Shown here in pieces: positions 33,820-43,400 of a DNA stretch of 64,000 nt. Below the pieces are notes generated by a model. That model was not told the origin of the DNA, searched no databases, and was given only the letters and a program-made list of their open reading frames with translations. Numbering within the stretch: position 1 is the first letter of the stretch; the number at the start of each line of letters is the position of its first letter. The position numbers and the translations under genes were made by a program. Where the stretch lies: contig JAZUDI010000068.1 of NCBI GenBank assembly GCA_045639525.1, positions 1 through 64,000 on the forward strand. The letters are read 5' to 3'. The DNA is from UBA1181 sp045639525 (GTDB lineage Bacteria; Bacteroidota; Bacteroidia; Bacteroidales; Paludibacteraceae).

Positions 33820-34494
33820 ATGAGATTAGATATATTATCTGCTGTTCCCGAATTGTTGGAGAGTCCGTTGAACCACTCCATCCTTAAAAGGGCGCAAGCC
33901 AAAGGGTTGGCGGAGATTGTTATCCACAATATCCGTGACTACACGCTCGATAAGCACAAAAAGATCGACGATTACGCCTTTGGATTCAGTTCGGGTATGG
34001 TAATGCAGATTGAACCAATTGATCGCCTTATATCGCATCTTAAGGGGCAAAGAGAGTACGATGAGGTGATCTATACCTCCCCAGATGGTGAGATGTTCGA
34101 CCAAAAGATGGCCAATTCGATGTCGTTGCTCAACAATGTCATCATCCTCTGCGGCCACTACAAGGGAATCGACCACCGAATCAGAGAACATCTGATCACC
34201 AAAGAGATTTCAGTGGGTGATTTTGTGCTAACAGGCGGTGAATTGGCGGCTTGTATCATGACCGATGCGATTGTCCGTTTGATTCCAGGCGCTATGTCTG
34301 ATGAACAATCGGCTCTTTCCGATTGTTTCCAGGATGATTTGCTGGCGCCTCCAGTCTATTCACGCCCTGCGGAATACAAAGGATGGCGAGTTCCCGACAT
34401 TTTGCTCTCCGGCAACGAGGCGAAAATCAAGGAGTGGGAGTATGAACAGGCGTTGGAAAGGACAAAAAGGTTGCGTCCAGACTTATTGAAATAA
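33820..34494 (+). CDS. trmD: tRNA (guanine-N1-)-methyltransferase
   Basis: Methylates G37 of tRNAs with SAM, which prevents frameshifting. The trefoil-knot signature is clear in HYKGIDHR and SVGDFVLTGGELAA, and the C-terminal domain has SGNEAKIKEWE. The N-terminal start MRLDILSAVPELLESPLNHSI lacks a few residues seen in longer homologues but is complete. It starts 2 bp after the thioesterase gene. Confidence 0.95.
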   Translation: MRLDILSAVPELLESPLNHSILKRAQAKGLAEIVIHNIRDYTLDKHKKIDDYAFGFSSGMVMQIEPIDRLISHLKGQREYDEVIYTSPDGEMFDQKMANSMSLLNNVIILCGHYKGIDHRIREHLITKEISVGDFVLTGGELAACIMTDAIVRLIPGAMSDEQSALSDCFQDDLLAPPVYSRPAEYKGWRVPDILLSGNEAKIKEWEYEQALERTKRLRPDLLK

Positions 34495-34542
34495 TTTTCT
34501 TGATATTATTGGGAATTAAAATAAATTTACCTATATTCGCTA

Positions 34543-34550
34543 TATATTTG
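34543..34550 (+). promoter_or_regulatory. Candidate -7 element of the DUF1508 gene
   Basis: TATATTTG fits TAnnTTTG, 50 bp upstream of the ATG. The surrounding region is AT-rich. Confidence 0.4.
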
Positions 34551-34600
34551 AATAGACAAAGCAAGAATTTGAAATTTATTAACTTTAAAAGATTATAGAT

Positions 34601-34978
34601 ATGGGTAAGTTTGTTATCAAGAAAGACGCTAAAGGCGAGTTCCGTTTCAATTTGAAGGCTGGTAATGGTGAGATCATCCTCTCTTCTGAGGGATATTCTT
34701 CAATGGCAGCATGCAAGAATGGTATCGCAAGTGTACAGAAGAACAGCGTCGCTGCAGTAGAGGATCAAACCGTTGAAGGTTTTGCTACTATCAAGAACCC
34801 TAAGTTCGAGGTTTACAAGGACAAGAGGGGTGAGTTCCGTTTCCGTTTGAAGGCTTCTAACGGTGAACCTATCGGAACTGGTGAGGGCTATAAAGCTAAG
34901 GCAGGTTGCATGAACGGTATCGAGTCTATCAAGAAGAATGCACCTGATGCACAAATCGTTGACGAAACTGCAGAGTAA
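34601..34978 (+). CDS. DUF1508 (YegP-like) tandem-repeat protein
   Basis: Two tandem copies of a DUF1508 unit of about 50 residues: GEFRFNLKAGNGEIILSSEGY at 12-32 and GEFRFRLKASNGEPIGTGEGY in the second half, each followed by a C-N-G-I/K-N helix. This is the standard two-repeat YegP size (125 residues). The function is unknown in general. It is a single-gene unit with its own terminator. Confidence 0.9.
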   Translation: MGKFVIKKDAKGEFRFNLKAGNGEIILSSEGYSSMAACKNGIASVQKNSVAAVEDQTVEGFATIKNPKFEVYKDKRGEFRFRLKASNGEPIGTGEGYKAKAGCMNGIESIKKNAPDAQIVDETAE

Positions 34979-34996
34979 TTTTCATACAACATCGAG

Positions 34997-35025
34997 AAGA
35001 GGCGGTCCATTGGATCGCCTCTTTT
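34997..35025 (+). terminator. Rho-independent terminator of the DUF1508 gene
   Basis: AGAGGCGGTCCA pairs with TGGATCGCCTCT (one wobble), followed by TTTTT. Confidence 0.85.
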
Positions 35026-35112
35026 TGTTTCTGACGGATATTCCTCTTGAAAAAAAGGAGCCATTACCCGTAGATAATGACTCCCTCAAAAAGAAACGTA
35101 TAAATGATGATT

Positions 35113-36807
35113 TTATTTGATGATCAATTGTTGCGTCATCGCATCATCTGCTGTTACCACCTGAACTACGTAGATACCCGCCGTAGCTCCATTTAAAGCG
35201 ATCTCAGCCTTTTCGCCGTAGAAGGTGGACTCATACACCAAATCTCCGCTCATAGTGTAAACACGAAGTTGCTTTTCGCCTACCGCATCTCCGAATTCCA
35301 CGGTGAATTGGCCGGTGGATGGGTTAGGGTAGAGGGTGATATTACTGTTTGTTAAATCGAGCAATTCTGTGACAATTTGATTAGAACTGCCTGTATAGGA
35401 TTCCGCAGAACCTTTCCAAATCTGAAAATTGTTTTCCGCACATGGAATTACAACAGGGGTATTCTCTTTGATTGCGGGCTCATTAGGTATGGCCCTGAAG
35501 CCAGAGTTGGCTTCTGCCTTGAATCCATCTCTCAATAGAATCTTTTTTCCTTTTAACGTTAGTGTATTTCCTCGATAATTAGAAATAGGGTGGTTTATTT
35601 CAATCTGATTTTCTTCCCATGTGAAATTTTCATATACTGAAGGATAAACCATCTCATCTATGTCCTTATTGGGATTATCGTTCATTTTGAGTTTCATATA
35701 ACCATTTTCACCCCAACTTTCTGTTCCCCAAGAGTTGCGTAGTATCCAATACTCCGTATTATTTTCTACGCCCCAACCCACAAGACAAACCGCATGAGAA
35801 CCGGTTGTGTCGGAATGATCTGTTCTCAAATCATATATGCCGGAGACATAATCGTGGAAGTTTTTTTGAGTGTGGATACTAATACAGACACTACCTTGAT
35901 TGTAAATCGCACTTTTTATATCATCAATATCAAAATTATATTGAGAACGTCCAGAAGGAGTGTAAATTTTAGGATCATTCCAATGGGTACACTCTTCGGG
36001 TGGGGCTATTTGATATTCAAAGTCTTTTAATTTACAGACTCCGTATTTGCTAATCTCAGTCATTGCTTTACAAGGATGGCCACCACCTGTTAGGGAATCG
36101 TTTTCAATACAATTTGCTTCATATATAGGGGTAGTCAAATTAGGATTTCCTCCCAAACAGTAAACAATGAATGACTCTGATAAGGAGATTCTCTTTTCTC
36201 CCCGAAAATTAAATAGTTTGTTAAATTCCGACTCTAATACACCAGCTGCCGCAAAGGCCCAACAGCTTCCCAATGCACCTTGATTTCTAGGTTCATTCAT
36301 GTATCCCTCTTCTCTAGCATCAAAGGTTTCTGGGAACTTTGATGTAGGTCTTCCCGGAGCATATGCAAGGCCTGGATTAAATGGTTTTACAACTGTATCT
36401 GTCAATTTTGAATAGTTGAATAGATTAAATCCATTTTTTTTCATCAAATCCACCATCGCTACCTTGGATTCAGAATCACCACTTCGCAATGTAGTACCTT
36501 TTACGCAATAAGCAGTTTGGGTGGTGTAACTGCCCTGTATTTTCTCTTCTGATACTATATCATATCCTGCTTTTTTGCAATATGAATATTCGGGTTTCAC
36601 CTTACCTTTAAAGAAATCCCATGCATTCACTTTTGAGCCATCTGGTAACTTGCACATACCAACGCTCTTTCCCTCACTATTGGTTTCAATGACATATTCG
36701 TATCCCATCCTTTCGCAATAGATTGCGGCTGGATTGCCGGCCGAATATACATTCGAAGTAATCAAACCAATGGTGAAGGATATAGTAATATATCTTCTAA
36801 AATTCAT
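35113..36807 (-). CDS. Secreted papain-like cysteine protease with DUF333-type N-terminus and T9SS sorting domain
   Basis: Residues 1-23 are a signal peptide. Residues about 27-70 match the DUF333 pattern (PAAIYCERMGYEYVI, GMCKLPDGSKVNAWDFF), and a second, weaker unit (YSYCKKAGYDIV) follows. The C1A peptidase domain spans about 160-400 with the full triad: C182 in GSCWAFAA, H338 in GSHAVCLVGWG and N358 in LRNSWG. The end (SNITLYPNPSTGQFTVEF to MTQQLIIK) is a Por sorting domain, so the protease should be exported by T9SS. The DUF333 part may act as an inhibitory prodomain, which is inference. It follows the tail-fibre-like gene by 17 bp on the same strand and is probably co-transcribed with it. 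Confidence 0.9.
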   Translation of the reverse strand: MNFRRYITISFTIGLITSNVYSAGNPAAIYCERMGYEYVIETNSEGKSVGMCKLPDGSKVNAWDFFKGKVKPEYSYCKKAGYDIVSEEKIQGSYTTQTAYCVKGTTLRSGDSESKVAMVDLMKKNGFNLFNYSKLTDTVVKPFNPGLAYAPGRPTSKFPETFDAREEGYMNEPRNQGALGSCWAFAAAGVLESEFNKLFNFRGEKRISLSESFIVYCLGGNPNLTTPIYEANCIENDSLTGGGHPCKAMTEISKYGVCKLKDFEYQIAPPEECTHWNDPKIYTPSGRSQYNFDIDDIKSAIYNQGSVCISIHTQKNFHDYVSGIYDLRTDHSDTTGSHAVCLVGWGVENNTEYWILRNSWGTESWGENGYMKLKMNDNPNKDIDEMVYPSVYENFTWEENQIEINHPISNYRGNTLTLKGKKILLRDGFKAEANSGFRAIPNEPAIKENTPVVIPCAENNFQIWKGSAESYTGSSNQIVTELLDLTNSNITLYPNPSTGQFTVEFGDAVGEKQLRVYTMSGDLVYESTFYGEKAEIALNGATAGIYVVQVVTADDAMTQQLIIK

Positions 36808-36824
36808 TTTTCCTTCATTTTAAA

Positions 36825-37700
36825 TTATTTCTCCAAAGCTTCCACTTTTGCCTTCAACGCCTCATTCTCCTTTTGCAATTGGATCATGTGAAGGGTCAAC
36901 TCCTCGATCTTCTCCAAGAACAAGTTGCTCATCTCAGAAACGCTCATACCATTTTTTGCGATTTCAGCGGCGGATGGTACGCCTGGAAGGTGTTTGTTGG
37001 CCTTCACATAGCTCTCCACTTCGTTCAATGACTTTAAGTTGTAGTTCTCCTCGAAAACATAGTCAGCGGCGTTGTTCAACTCCACCTTGACATCTTTGGC
37101 GTTTAACTCGCCGACATTCATATTGGAAGCGGTCACCTTGGTCACCTCGATTTCATCGTGACAAGTGATTTTTCCCGCAACTGTCATTCCATAGTTGAAA
37201 TTACAGAAAGCATTGAAATTCAATAGCTGACCGTTCAACGACAAGGTTCCCAATATTTCTCCTCTTTTGGAGTTAAAGTTATATGCGCTGATTGATATGT
37301 CATTTGTGGTAGCTATTTGCAGATAGTCGCCTGCGCTATTACGGATGCGCAAATCACCATGCATTAAAGTTGGACCTGCAATACTAACGCCATAATTTTC
37401 GTCAGCCGCGCATCCTAAACCGATATTGTTCAATCTATCCACATGCAAGGCTATATTATTTTGATAGCCATAATAAGTAAAACCACTAGCATAGAAATCA
37501 ACCATAGCGTTACTACGGTATCCATTCGCTTTGATAGCGATTTCACCATCCTTTTCCAAAGATTTTGTTATCTCCAAGTTGGTTCTGTTATTCAAACCAT
37601 CGGTATAAACTTGAACACCTGATAGATGAGAATCTTGTGCGTTCACACACACTGCCATTGCAACGCCCATGGTTGCAACCACGAATTTCTTTAATTCCAT
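36825..37700 (-). CDS. Secreted tail-fibre-like protein with C-terminal coiled coil
   Basis: A signal peptide (residues 1-21, ending VCVNA) is followed by a repetitive beta-rich body. The C-terminal 80 residues (ADYVFEENYNLKSLNEVESYV, KHLPGVPSAAEI) resemble the trimerising tail-fibre/S74-like end common in Bacteroidota surface proteins. The last 30 residues are a clear heptad coiled coil (IEELTLHMIQLQKENEALK). It is probably a trimeric exported protein. It lies upstream of the cysteine protease gene, spaced by 17 bp. Confidence 0.8.
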   Translation of the reverse strand: MELKKFVVATMGVAMAVCVNAQDSHLSGVQVYTDGLNNRTNLEITKSLEKDGEIAIKANGYRSNAMVDFYASGFTYYGYQNNIALHVDRLNNIGLGCAADENYGVSIAGPTLMHGDLRIRNSAGDYLQIATTNDISISAYNFNSKRGEILGTLSLNGQLLNFNAFCNFNYGMTVAGKITCHDEIEVTKVTASNMNVGELNAKDVKVELNNAADYVFEENYNLKSLNEVESYVKANKHLPGVPSAAEIAKNGMSVSEMSNLFLEKIEELTLHMIQLQKENEALKAKVEALEK

Positions 37701-37920
37701 TGTAAATGAATTGATAAAGTTAATAAAATAAATAAATTAATAACATACACACTATGTACCCCATTCAATAGACATAAATACTGATAGCTATTGACAAGAA
37801 ATAATGGTTTTCAACACAATTCAAGGCAAAAAGTGTGCCAAAGTGATGCGGACGGAGAGATTATTGGGATTTCATGTAACTTTTTGACCTATCGCAAAAG
37901 AATGGTAGATTTATGGTTGG

Positions 37921-37953
37921 GGGTTATAGAGGTCTTTTACGCCTCCATAACCC
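37921..37953 (-). terminator. Hairpin after the small membrane protein gene
   Basis: GGGTTATAGAGG pairs with CCTCCATAACCC (one wobble) around nine bases. It begins just after the 48-codon gene ends on the minus strand. The T-tract is weak, so termination is uncertain. Confidence 0.45.
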
Positions 37954-37958
37954 ATCTG

Positions 37959-38105
37959 TTACGATCTTCGTTTGTCCCACCATCTCCAACATCGCCACAC
38001 TATATACCCCAATCCAATAGGTACACCAAAGATGGTTAATACATAGACAACGCACTTAAGCAAAATTCCCGCATAGGGGAGTAAACTTTGTATGAATGAA
38101 ATCAT
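37959..38105 (-). CDS. 48-residue single-pass membrane peptide
   Basis: An open frame too short for ordinary gene calling. MISFIQSLLPYAGILLK is followed by a hydrophobic segment (VVYVLTIFGVPIGLGYIVW) and a strongly positive tail RCWRWWDKRRS. The composition is that of a small inner-membrane peptide with its C-terminus in the cytoplasm. It lies between the AAA+ gene and the tail-fibre-like gene on the same strand. I do not know a family for it. Small hydrophobic toxins and membrane regulators look like this, but no antitoxin is evident. Confidence 0.55.
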   Translation of the reverse strand: MISFIQSLLPYAGILLKCVVYVLTIFGVPIGLGYIVWRCWRWWDKRRS

Positions 38106-38132
38106 GATTTTGTGAATATTAGTTTATACTTA

Positions 38133-39494
38133 TTAATGACACTTGCGAAAACCGACGGAGCTTCGTTGTTGACGCTTATCGAGCAGTTCGTCCTTGCAAA
38201 AATCCTCCAACAAATCAAGTGAGAGTTTTTCTCCGGAGAGAATGTACTCAATGTTCTGCTTGCGGGCTATATTCTCGATTTGACCGCCGGAAAAGTCATA
38301 GTTCGATGCCAAACGAAGCGCATCTTCGGAGGAGAGATCCTCCAACATCGAATGCCAGATTTTCGCCTTCACCTCCGCCGTAGGTTTTTTGAACTCCACC
38401 TTGAAAAGGAAACGACGGTCAAAGGCGCTATCCAGGTTGGAGGTGAGGTTGGTAGTCGCGAAGAGGATACCGTCCAGATTCTCCATCTCCTGTAGGATAA
38501 TATTCTGCATCGCGTTGTCCATCTTATCCACAGAGTGTTCCGTATTCTCCGTACGCTTATTGATCAATGCATCCGCCTCATTGAAGAGTAGGATAGGCAT
38601 CACCTCGCATTGTTCGCATGCCGCCCGGTAACGATTGAATACCGCCTTGATATTCTTCTCGCTTTCACCGACATATTTATCACGCATACCAGCGATGTTC
38701 ACCTCCATGATGTCACGCCCCGTGATACGGGCCAATTGATAGGCAGTCTCTGTCTTTCCCGTACCGGGCGAACCATAGAAGAGACAAGAGAATCCCTTGC
38801 GCATGCCCTTCTCCTCCAATCGCATCCTGACCACCTTCAACTTCTCTTCGCCCAGTAAGTCCGCTAATCGACTGATCTGTCGCTCTTCGTTGACATTGTA
38901 GTAAAGTTTCTTGGCCTGAATGGTTTTATAACTCTTCAGACGACGGGAGATATTGGAAATCGGCAAGTTGCTGGAGGTAGGTTTGAACACGGAGAACAAC
39001 TCCTCCTTTGCTCTTCTGGATAGTACGAATTGGTCGTTGATTGTCATTCCCTCCTCACACTTGGGTTCCACCCATCCCTCCGTGATATAGGGGTGTGTAC
39101 CCTCCAAAAGCATCTTACGAATCATCGAGTAGGAGAAATCATCATCCAAAAGACGATCGAGGTGTTCAATCATGATTCCTTCGTCTGGCGTCTCTCCGCA
39201 TGAGGCGTAATCGGCTGCCAGCAAGAGCATCAAACTGCGTTCAGCCATCAATTCACTCTCCAATACCTTTTGGCAGATGCGTAGTTGCGGATTGGCTTCG
39301 CAGGCATCGAGCATCCACATCAAAGCCTTCTCATTTTCGGTGTGAATAGGGCTTTCGCATTTTGACATATAGAAGCTTAACTTCCTCATAAAGGTCTCTT
39401 CATCCATCCCTTCCAATATCTCTGGCTCAAACACTTGGTTATGGCTTAAGGCTTTCATCACGCCAGTCGCAAGTTTGTAAGGTATCGACACCAT
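38133..39494 (-). CDS. AAA+ ATPase, probably the C-terminal part of a frameshifted gene
   Basis: A classic AAA+ domain covers about residues 200-430: Walker A FYGSPGTGKTE, sensor/second region VGESEKNIKAVF, and Walker B LLFNEADALINKR, with N in place of the usual first D; then ATTNLTSNLDSAFDRRF. The N-terminal 190 residues are helical and look like a continuation of the protein encoded just upstream in another frame. The 56-bp overlap with that gene is in a +1 frame relation. Function is unknown; related proteins act as stand-alone ATPases. It may be translated from the internal ATG, or the pair may be a broken gene. Confidence 0.8.
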   Translation of the reverse strand: MVSIPYKLATGVMKALSHNQVFEPEILEGMDEETFMRKLSFYMSKCESPIHTENEKALMWMLDACEANPQLRICQKVLESELMAERSLMLLLAADYASCGETPDEGIMIEHLDRLLDDDFSYSMIRKMLLEGTHPYITEGWVEPKCEEGMTINDQFVLSRRAKEELFSVFKPTSSNLPISNISRRLKSYKTIQAKKLYYNVNEERQISRLADLLGEEKLKVVRMRLEEKGMRKGFSCLFYGSPGTGKTETAYQLARITGRDIMEVNIAGMRDKYVGESEKNIKAVFNRYRAACEQCEVMPILLFNEADALINKRTENTEHSVDKMDNAMQNIILQEMENLDGILFATTNLTSNLDSAFDRRFLFKVEFKKPTAEVKAKIWHSMLEDLSSEDALRLASNYDFSGGQIENIARKQNIEYILSGEKLSLDLLEDFCKDELLDKRQQRSSVGFRKCH

Positions 39495-39909
39495 CCTCTT
39501 CCGAATGGCTATACTTCACCACACTAACCCATCTACGCTTGACCAGCGACTCCATTTCATCCGTTTGGGCCATAATCGAGAGTCTTGACGAGCCAAGATA
39601 TCGCGAGAAATCGAGCCAACTCATATTTTTCCCCAATTCCGACATGATGGAGATAAAGAGCACTTGCCACTTCGTCATGGATAGTTTTTCGGTAAGAAAA
39701 TCAAAGGCGGGCTCACATAATTGCCAGAATTCATCGGAGAGTTTCGCCCCTTTTGACTCCAACATCACATAGTTGAGGGCATTCACAATCGTCCATGAAT
39801 CAGGAATGGCGGCATGCTCCTCCTCCGGTTCTTGCATAGGGAGTGAATCATCTTCATCAAAGTAGAATCCTTCAGTAAAATCACACAATGGAAAAGCTTT
39901 GTTACTCAT
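39439..39909 (-). CDS. N-terminal segment of the AAA+ protein (frameshift candidate)
   Basis: A 156-residue protein with an acidic start (FYFDEDDSLPMQEPEEEH) and a helical, winged-helix-like body (SWLDFSRYLGSSRLSIMAQTDEMESLVKRRWVSVV). The last 15 codons before its stop run out of frame with the AAA+ gene. Joining KYSHSEEDG to SIPYKLATGVMKAL, as a one-base change would do, gives a single protein of about 590 residues with a sensible domain order. Alternatives are true coupling of two genes or a sequencing error. Confidence 0.65.
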   Translation of the reverse strand: MSNKAFPLCDFTEGFYFDEDDSLPMQEPEEEHAAIPDSWTIVNALNYVMLESKGAKLSDEFWQLCEPAFDFLTEKLSMTKWQVLFISIMSELGKNMSWLDFSRYLGSSRLSIMAQTDEMESLVKRRWVSVVKYSHSEEDGVDTLQTCDWRDESLKP

Positions 39910-40403
39910 AATTAATCGTTATAGTTTTCATCATTAAACATCACAAATATAGCACACACCTATGCCGATTTAAGGCACAAGATCACACGAAACACTCTTG
40001 CCAAGCATAGAAGGGGAGTGATATCGCAAGAGACGATTGAACTAAAAGACTTTAGTGGCAATCGTAGGACAAAACATCAATTGGTATTCTATAGGAATCC
40101 GCATCCTAAAACGGTCTACCCATCGATGATCATTCATTAAAGACATAAAAGAGATTATTTCCAAAACAAGATTAGACATGTAATTTTCGTATTTATAATG
40201 CAAATATCGGCTATTTTTTGACTTCATCCAAATAACAATGGATTTTTTCTTGCATTATTTTATAAGCAAACGCTCCTGACTTTGGGGAAGTTCTATGATA
40301 TTTCAACACATATAAGGAATCCATCTGTTTCAAAACATAAAAAAGTAATAGAACCACCTCTTTGACGATGATCGTAACCGATATCTGTGATACTCTTCCA
40401 TAA
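39910..40403. other. Intergenic region without a supported gene
   Basis: About 490 bp between two minus-strand genes. Two overlapping minus-strand open frames (40042-40227, 40211-40486) have no recognisable content and poor starts; the second runs into the CotH gene. The sequence GATATTTGC near 40200 on the minus strand could be part of a promoter for the AAA+ gene pair. Confidence 0.4.
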
Positions 40404-40440
40404 GAGAAGGGGCTGCGCCAATTTGGAACAGCCCCTTCTC
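40404..40440 (-). terminator. Terminator hairpin after the CotH/lamin-tail gene
   Basis: A perfect 12-bp stem GAGAAGGGGCTG/CAGCCCCTTCTC with a 13-nt loop, 21 bp beyond the stop of the minus-strand gene. The T-tract is short, but the stem is strong. Confidence 0.7.
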
Positions 40441-40461
40441 GTTTATGGCCTATGTGGTCGG

Positions 40462-43400
40462 TTATTCCACCACGATTTTCCAGCATTTATCCGCTATTTT
40501 CACCAAGTAAACGCCTGGCAAGGATAGGGTAGTATGGTAATGGTCAGAATCGGGTTCTATGGTGCCGATGCAATCGCCGGTGAGCGCATATAGACGAACT
40601 TCGCAACCCTTGGCGTGCAGGATGGTCAGTTGCTTGCCTTGGACATAGAGCGATCTTTCGCACGTATCCATCGTCGATTTCTCCACCCCAACCGTATTCG
40701 GACAGCGCACGCTTCCGTTCGCGGAGAGTGGCGTGGCGGTCATCAACTCATTCCCCTCGTCATCCACGCACTTGGCGAATAGTTGCAAAGTGGTGGCTCC
40801 ATCGGTTTCCCTACCATACGACTCATCGGCCTGATGAGGTTCGTACAATAGGCTACTCAATTCAACCTCACTGTCGTGGTAGTAGCGGCGTAATGAGACT
40901 TTTTCAGACTCGGTGGCGCCCAACTTGAAGTTCAGGTGCAATGGACCCAGTTCAGCCTTTTTATCGGCCCACAACAGTTTGTAGCCGCCTGCTGGCACAA
41001 CGGTCTCACTATGGCCCGCAGGAATGGTGCAGCGAACCGCTTTCGTTTCGTTTTCGAGGATCATCCCGGCGAGATCGACCGCTTGGTCGCCGCCATTGTA
41101 GATCTCGATCCAGTCTGGAGCCTCTCCGTTCTCATCGAGGGTAGTCTCGTTGGATGCGCAGATTTCGTTCAGACATAGGTTGGCAGGCAAGAGCGTGTTG
41201 GGATCATGCTCGAAGTAGATGGTCACCTTCCATTCGCCGCTTTCAGCCTTAGTTGTCAATGTCTCTTCCAAATATTTGCTGCCATCCTCATTCTTGACAG
41301 CGACATTGTTAATCTCCCAACGAACGATTCTATATCCGTAAGGCACCGCTGGCTCCACCTTCATGCGTTCGCCAGAAAAGGCCCAAGCGTTGTATTTCAA
41401 CTCATTGTGCCATCTTTTGTTGAGCAAGAAGGAGAAATTAGGTGTCTCATCATTCGGGAAGACTGTTCTTGTTTTGATCTGGACGGTGTCGTCTCCCAAA
41501 CCGAACTCCTTTTTCAACTGCTCGACCACATATCCTTTTCTCTCCTTGGCGAACGTGCGCATTTTCTCAATCTCCAGGTCATACGAGTCTGGATTTCCTG
41601 GGCAATCCAAGAAGCCAGATCGCTTGATGGTGGCGCACATATCACGTTTGGTCATATTCCAGATGGAATCGAGCTTCGTGTCGATACGCTCGTCTGTAAA
41701 TTGGTTCTCAAGACGGTCGAGGTATTGGTCGAGGAATTTCCATCGGAAATCTTCGTTCTTCAGACAAGACTTGAGTAGTGTCCAACAAGGTTCTGTTCCC
41801 TTTTCGGAGGTGGCGAATTGAATCATATCCTTATCGACAGACGTCGCTTTCGACAAGCCGAAATCGGTGTCATACACGATCCAACGGAATCTTCCGCCAT
41901 CACGTTTCCGCCAAATCTTCGTATTATTGGAAACCCAATCCGTGTTACCGACATATTGTTCGAGAATTTGGTAATCGACATACTCATCGACATCCATCAT
42001 CTTCTCCATTTGATCGTAGAAATCCGCCTTGTCGTAATTCTTGCTGGCATAGTTGATCATCTCGTTGTAGGCATCTTTGGTACCCACTTCGATGTGGTAG
42101 CCAGCGGAATTGACGCTCAACAGGTCTATCTCATCCTCATCCAAACCATAGTTGTGGTAAAGGTAGTCCTCATCGGTACGTTCCGTGAGAATCATCATGC
42201 CGTAATAGGTGCCATTCAAGTAGAATGAGACGGGTTGGGCCACCTGTTTGTCGAGGTTCATACCATCGGCCAGGTGCTGGATGAACATATCACGCCATCG
42301 AGGCACCACATAAGAATAGCCGTTTCCACCGTTTCTCAACGCAAGGCTCTTCACCTTTTTGTATGAACGACCAGCGAAGAAGGAGGAGTAGTTCATCTTG
42401 TTCTTTCCCGAACGCTTGTTGGCTTTGATTTTCAAGCTTTTCGCGACATGGATTCTGGTGCAACCACCATAGACACCGATCTCCACCTCTTGGCTATCCA
42501 CCACCTTTCCATCGAGAATATACTCAAAATTGGCGGAACGGATCCAATCTTGTTGGAAGTTATAAGGAACTGCGTAACAACCCTTTGTGGAGCCATTCGT
42601 TCCTTCGACATACATGCCGAGCATATCGCTGAAGAGATCCTCGTTGTTTGCGGAAAGGGAGACGATAGGCAACCGTTCACCCAATGCCTTACAATCATTG
42701 AAATTTTCTTCGGGAAGGATGAAACTACCTGTGAGAATTTCGCTGAAAAGCATCTCCTCTTTGTAGGCTCTCGCACGCAAAACCGTTGTTTTCTCGATCT
42801 CTATTGGACCATTGTAGAGGGTTCCCGTCTCTGGTGTAGGCGCGTCTCCGTTTAATGTGTAATAGATTTTCGCACCCTCCGTACCGCAAGCCAACTCCAC
42901 GGTCTGAGCATTTTCATGCAATCCTGGCAATCCAGTTTTGAACAAAGGGGCAGTGACCCGATTGGTGATGACTGTGACGAACGGATTATTTTCTTTTCCT
43001 GGAGAAGGGGCCATGAATCCCGCCTCGCAATAGGAGAGGTGAGGGTATTGAGTAGGATAGGAGAGCGACATCTCCTGACCATCCTTCTCAAAAAGGATCA
43101 CCCCCGCATCGGTGGTGAGTTTTTGTCCGACTCTTCCGACGTAGTTAGGTTGGACCTTTGAGGCGGTACGACTTCCCGTTTCGCTCTTTCCGAAAAAGAG
43201 GAGCGAATAGCCTGTGGGCAAAATGTGGGTGGAATCCATGCGTACTTGCCAGTTGAGATTTCCCTCTTTGAGGTTCTTTACCGTCCAACCCTTCAGATCA
43301 ACCCCTTCGCCACTATTGTAAAATTCGACGAATCCATCGTAATTATACTGGTCGCTGACAATGGTGGAAACATTGTTGGTCATGATCTCCGTGATCGAGA

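Noticed and set aside
37791..38039. Plus-strand open frame of 82 codons near the small membrane peptide
   Set aside because: It is antisense to the 48-codon gene and crosses its hairpin; the composition is not protein-like.
40042..40486. Two small minus-strand open frames between the AAA+ and CotH genes
   Set aside because: They overlap each other or the CotH gene end, have no family likeness, and the second spans the terminator hairpin at 40404-40440.
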